Of a stretch of 64,000 nucleotides of DNA, positions 62,097-64,000 are shown piece by piece (positions within the stretch are counted from its first letter, which is position 1; each line of letters starts with the position of its first letter). The notes beneath the pieces were generated by a model. It made no database searches, was not told the DNA's origin, and saw nothing but the letters and a program-made list of their open reading frames with translations. The DNA is from Alphaproteobacteria bacterium (GTDB lineage: Bacteria > Pseudomonadota > Alphaproteobacteria > Micavibrionales > Micavibrionaceae): assembly GCA_021775995.1 (NCBI GenBank), contig JAJFGS010000013.1:62001-126000 (forward strand). Direction: 5' to 3'. Position numbers and translations under genes: made by a program.

Positions 62097-62858
62097 TTAA
62101 ACTTCAAATTGCTCTTTTAAAATTCTTTCTTCTAAATGATGATCAAGATCAAAGAGAAGGGTACGTTCATCGCTGTCCGATTGTCTTATCTCAAGGCTTT
62201 GAACATTTCTAACTTCAGTTGAGTCTGCTGTAGCACTGACTGGTCTCTTGTTAGGGTTAATAATATCAATTTTTACTTTTGACTCTGATGGTAGTAGCGC
62301 ACCTCTCCACCGTCTTGGTCGAAAAGCACTGATAGGGGTTAACGCCAAAACATTTGCCGATAGAGGTAGGATGGAGCCATGTGCTGATAAATTGTAAGCG
62401 GTACTTCCTGCAGGTGTTGATAGTAAAATTCCATCACAAACAAGTTCAGAAATACGTTGAATATTATCAACGGAGATTTTTAATTTTGCCGCTTGGCGTG
62501 TTTGGCGCAATAAAGAAACTTCATTGAAAGCTAATGCTTCATGTTGCTTGTTATCAGTGTCAATAACGTTCATGGCAAGAGGGTATATCTTTACTGAGTG
62601 GGCGTTAGTCAAATTTTCTATTAATTGTTCAGGGCGGTATGGGTTTAAAAGAAAGCCAACGGAACCACAATTCATACCATATACAGGTATTTTTTTATTG
62701 CGTACCATGCGTAAACTTTCAAGTAAGGTGCCATCTCCACCAAGGGCAACCATAATGTCAGCCTTATCAATTCCAACATCTTCATGTTGAGACTTTAATT
62801 CAAGAAGAGCTTTTTGAGCTTCTTTGCTATCGGCTACATGAAAAGTAATCTTAGGCAC
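62097..62858 (-). CDS. nadK: NAD kinase
   Basis: NadK phosphorylates NAD to NADP. The family core is ALGGDGTLLESLR, GMNCGSVGFLLN, AFNEVSLLR, GILLSTPAGSTAYNLSAHGSI and LTPISAFRPRRWRG. I chose a GTG at 62858: it lies 1 base after the pyrE stop, with AAAAGG 9 bases upstream, and gives 253 residues. An ATG at 62897 inside pyrE would add 13 residues but has no ribosome-binding site. Confidence 0.93.
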   Translation of the reverse strand: MPKITFHVADSKEAQKALLELKSQHEDVGIDKADIMVALGGDGTLLESLRMVRNKKIPVYGMNCGSVGFLLNPYRPEQLIENLTNAHSVKIYPLAMNVIDTDNKQHEALAFNEVSLLRQTRQAAKLKISVDNIQRISELVCDGILLSTPAGSTAYNLSAHGSILPLSANVLALTPISAFRPRRWRGALLPSESKVKIDIINPNKRPVSATADSTEVRNVQSLEIRQSDSDERTLLFDLDHHLEERILKEQFEV

Positions 62859-62859
62859 T

Positions 62860-63516
62860 TTATAATGCCTTTTGTGAATAGTTATTGGCCCATTCATCAG
62901 GGGAATTTAAAAATTCTTCTAATGACGTAATGGTTTCTGCGTCAAAATAATTTTCAGTTTTAATTACATCAAGTACTGACCACCAGTTTGTAAGAGCATG
63001 ACATTTTATTTTCATCTCATCCAAATTTATCTTACTTTGTGGGTAAATATCATATGAAAAAATAACAAAAGAATTTTCAATTTTTGTGTTGGCAGCGCGT
63101 AATGCATCAACAAAAATTTTCTGTGACGTACCCACTGTCATCAGGTCTTCAATTAACATGACATTTGCACCTTCTTCATTCATATGACCTTCAATTTGTG
63201 CCATACGGCCGTGACCTTTGGGTTTTTTACGGACATAAAGCATTGGTAAATCAAGACGTTCTGCCAAAAATGCAGCGTAAGGAATACCAGCTGTTTCACC
63301 GCCTGCTAGATAATCAACACCTAAAGGCTTAATTAAATCAGCCGCATAATCCATGATAATTTTACGCTCAGCGGGTAGGGAAATTAGGCGTCGCATATCA
63401 CAATACGTAGGACCAATTTTTCCAGACGTATAGGTGAATGGTTCTTTGGTATTGATGAGTATTGATTTGCTATCAAGAAGTAGTTTAGCTACATTTTTTG
63501 AAATGTCTTTATCCAT
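62860..63516 (-). CDS. pyrE: Orotate phosphoribosyltransferase
   Basis: PyrE makes orotidine monophosphate from orotate and PRPP. Motifs are FTYTSGKIGPTYCDMR, the KKPKGHG flexible loop and the PRPP site LIEDLMTVGTS. Length is 218 residues. AGAGGG precedes the ATG by 7 bases. It lies between an S24 regulator gene and nadK, within a few bases of each, and is probably co-transcribed. Confidence 0.95.
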   Translation of the reverse strand: MDKDISKNVAKLLLDSKSILINTKEPFTYTSGKIGPTYCDMRRLISLPAERKIIMDYAADLIKPLGVDYLAGGETAGIPYAAFLAERLDLPMLYVRKKPKGHGRMAQIEGHMNEEGANVMLIEDLMTVGTSQKIFVDALRAANTKIENSFVIFSYDIYPQSKINLDEMKIKCHALTNWWSVLDVIKTENYFDAETITSLEEFLNSPDEWANNYSQKAL

Positions 63517-63532
63517 TTTAATGCCCTCTTGC

Positions 63533-64000
63533 TTACTGACTAACCCAAGTAATACGACCTATCCAGGAAATATCATTCGCAGGTATTTTTCTGTTTTCAT
63601 GATCAGGGTTAAGTGATCGTATTTCTATACGAGAGGCATTTTGTCTTACCAGCTCTTTTGCCATGATTTCACCATTTGTTGTTTTAATAACAATACGGTC
63701 ACCATTACGCAACTTTGCTTTGGGAGAAATAACCAATATATCACCGTCACGATAAAGTGGTTCCATAGAGTCACCGCTGATTTCCAAGGCATAGCAACCT
63801 TCTTCATTACTCGCATTATAATCAGGAAATCGAACTTCATCCCAGCTATCTCCTTTGGGGTAACCTTCTTCATCAAAGAATCCTTGTGATCCTGCTTGTG
63901 CAAAACCAATAACAGGAATAGTCAAAGTTGAGTTATTATTTTTTGGATCTAAATCTTCAACAAGCGAAACAAAATCATGCATGGTTGCCCCTGTCGCTGC
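63533..64000 (-). CDS. S24/LexA-like repressor or peptidase (partial, N-terminus beyond window)
   Basis: The reading frame is open at the right edge, and an internal ATG at 63982 should not be taken as the start. The last visible residues before it read AATGAT, which fits the end of the alphaproteobacterial HTH region (AATGATxxDFVxLV). The S24 domain has the catalytic Ser in EISGDSMEPLYRDGD and the Lys in IMAKELVR, so it is probably a self-cleaving transcriptional repressor. It lies 16 bases upstream of pyrE. Confidence 0.88.
   Translation of the reverse strand, partial: AATGATMHDFVSLVEDLDPKNNNSTLTIPVIGFAQAGSQGFFDEEGYPKGDSWDEVRFPDYNASNEEGCYALEISGDSMEPLYRDGDILVISPKAKLRNGDRIVIKTTNGEIMAKELVRQNASRIEIRSLNPDHENRKIPANDISWIGRITWVSQ

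Overview
The window looks like the chromosome of an A/T-rich, free-living type alphaproteobacterium. Supporting signs are the DUF1476-bolA-grxD operon, the Zn-free type-B ribosomal protein L36, a long-linker FtsZ ending in the alphaproteobacterial C-terminal peptide, a split pntAA/pntAB transhydrogenase, an S24 regulator with the alphaproteobacterial N-terminal pattern, and intact NAD, purine, pyrimidine, aspartate-family and TCA genes. The genus cannot be read from sequence alone.

Layout. 1-1429 is a truncated hybrid sensor kinase (minus). 1523-6100 holds asd and sdhCDAB. 6097-8765 holds nadC, nadA and msrA (minus). 8823-10801 encodes a UMF1-type MFS transporter and a peptidoglycan amidase. 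10802-12078 has no long gene; it carries a palindromic repeat, the RNase P RNA, a probable 30-codon membrane-peptide gene and the mraZ leader with a four-copy 10-bp-period operator. 12079-33142 is a full dcw cluster, mraZ to ftsZ, followed by lpxC. Within the cluster most genes overlap or nearly abut, but three consecutive junctions (murG/murC, murC/murB, murB/ddl) each hold an inserted element. 33237-37831 is bamD-recN-ligA. 37821-41735 (minus) is a lysophospholipase-like hydrolase plus pntAA-pntAB-pntB.

41923-53707 is the most unusual region. It encodes a TolC-like outer-membrane channel, a LapB-type type I secretion ATPase, an HlyD adaptor and a CHASE2 adenylate cyclase on the plus strand. 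Facing them on the minus strand are an EAL phosphodiesterase with a CRP-like cyclic-nucleotide domain and a 1054-residue FecR/FG-GAP protein with a type I secretion-like C-terminus. I infer an integrated locus in which cAMP from the cyclase could tune c-di-GMP breakdown and thereby secretion or retention of the large protein.

53850-60187 carries a DUF3307 membrane protein, rpmJ and the elongasome operon mreB-mreC-mreD-mrdA-rodA. 60191-61124 (minus) is DUF1476-bolA-grxD. 61245-62096 is purC. 62097-64000 (minus) is nadK, pyrE and a truncated S24/LexA-like regulator. The window therefore joins both peptidoglycan machines (divisome and elongasome) with envelope biogenesis (lpxC, bamD) and core metabolism.

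Six intergenic palindromic elements form three sequence families (A, B, C; two copies each). Families A and C are clearly built as two hairpins in tandem, and family B has a similar inverted-repeat frame. An inverted-repeat-bounded cassette with a ParB-like ORF sits between murC and murB. No tRNA, CRISPR array or transposase gene was found.
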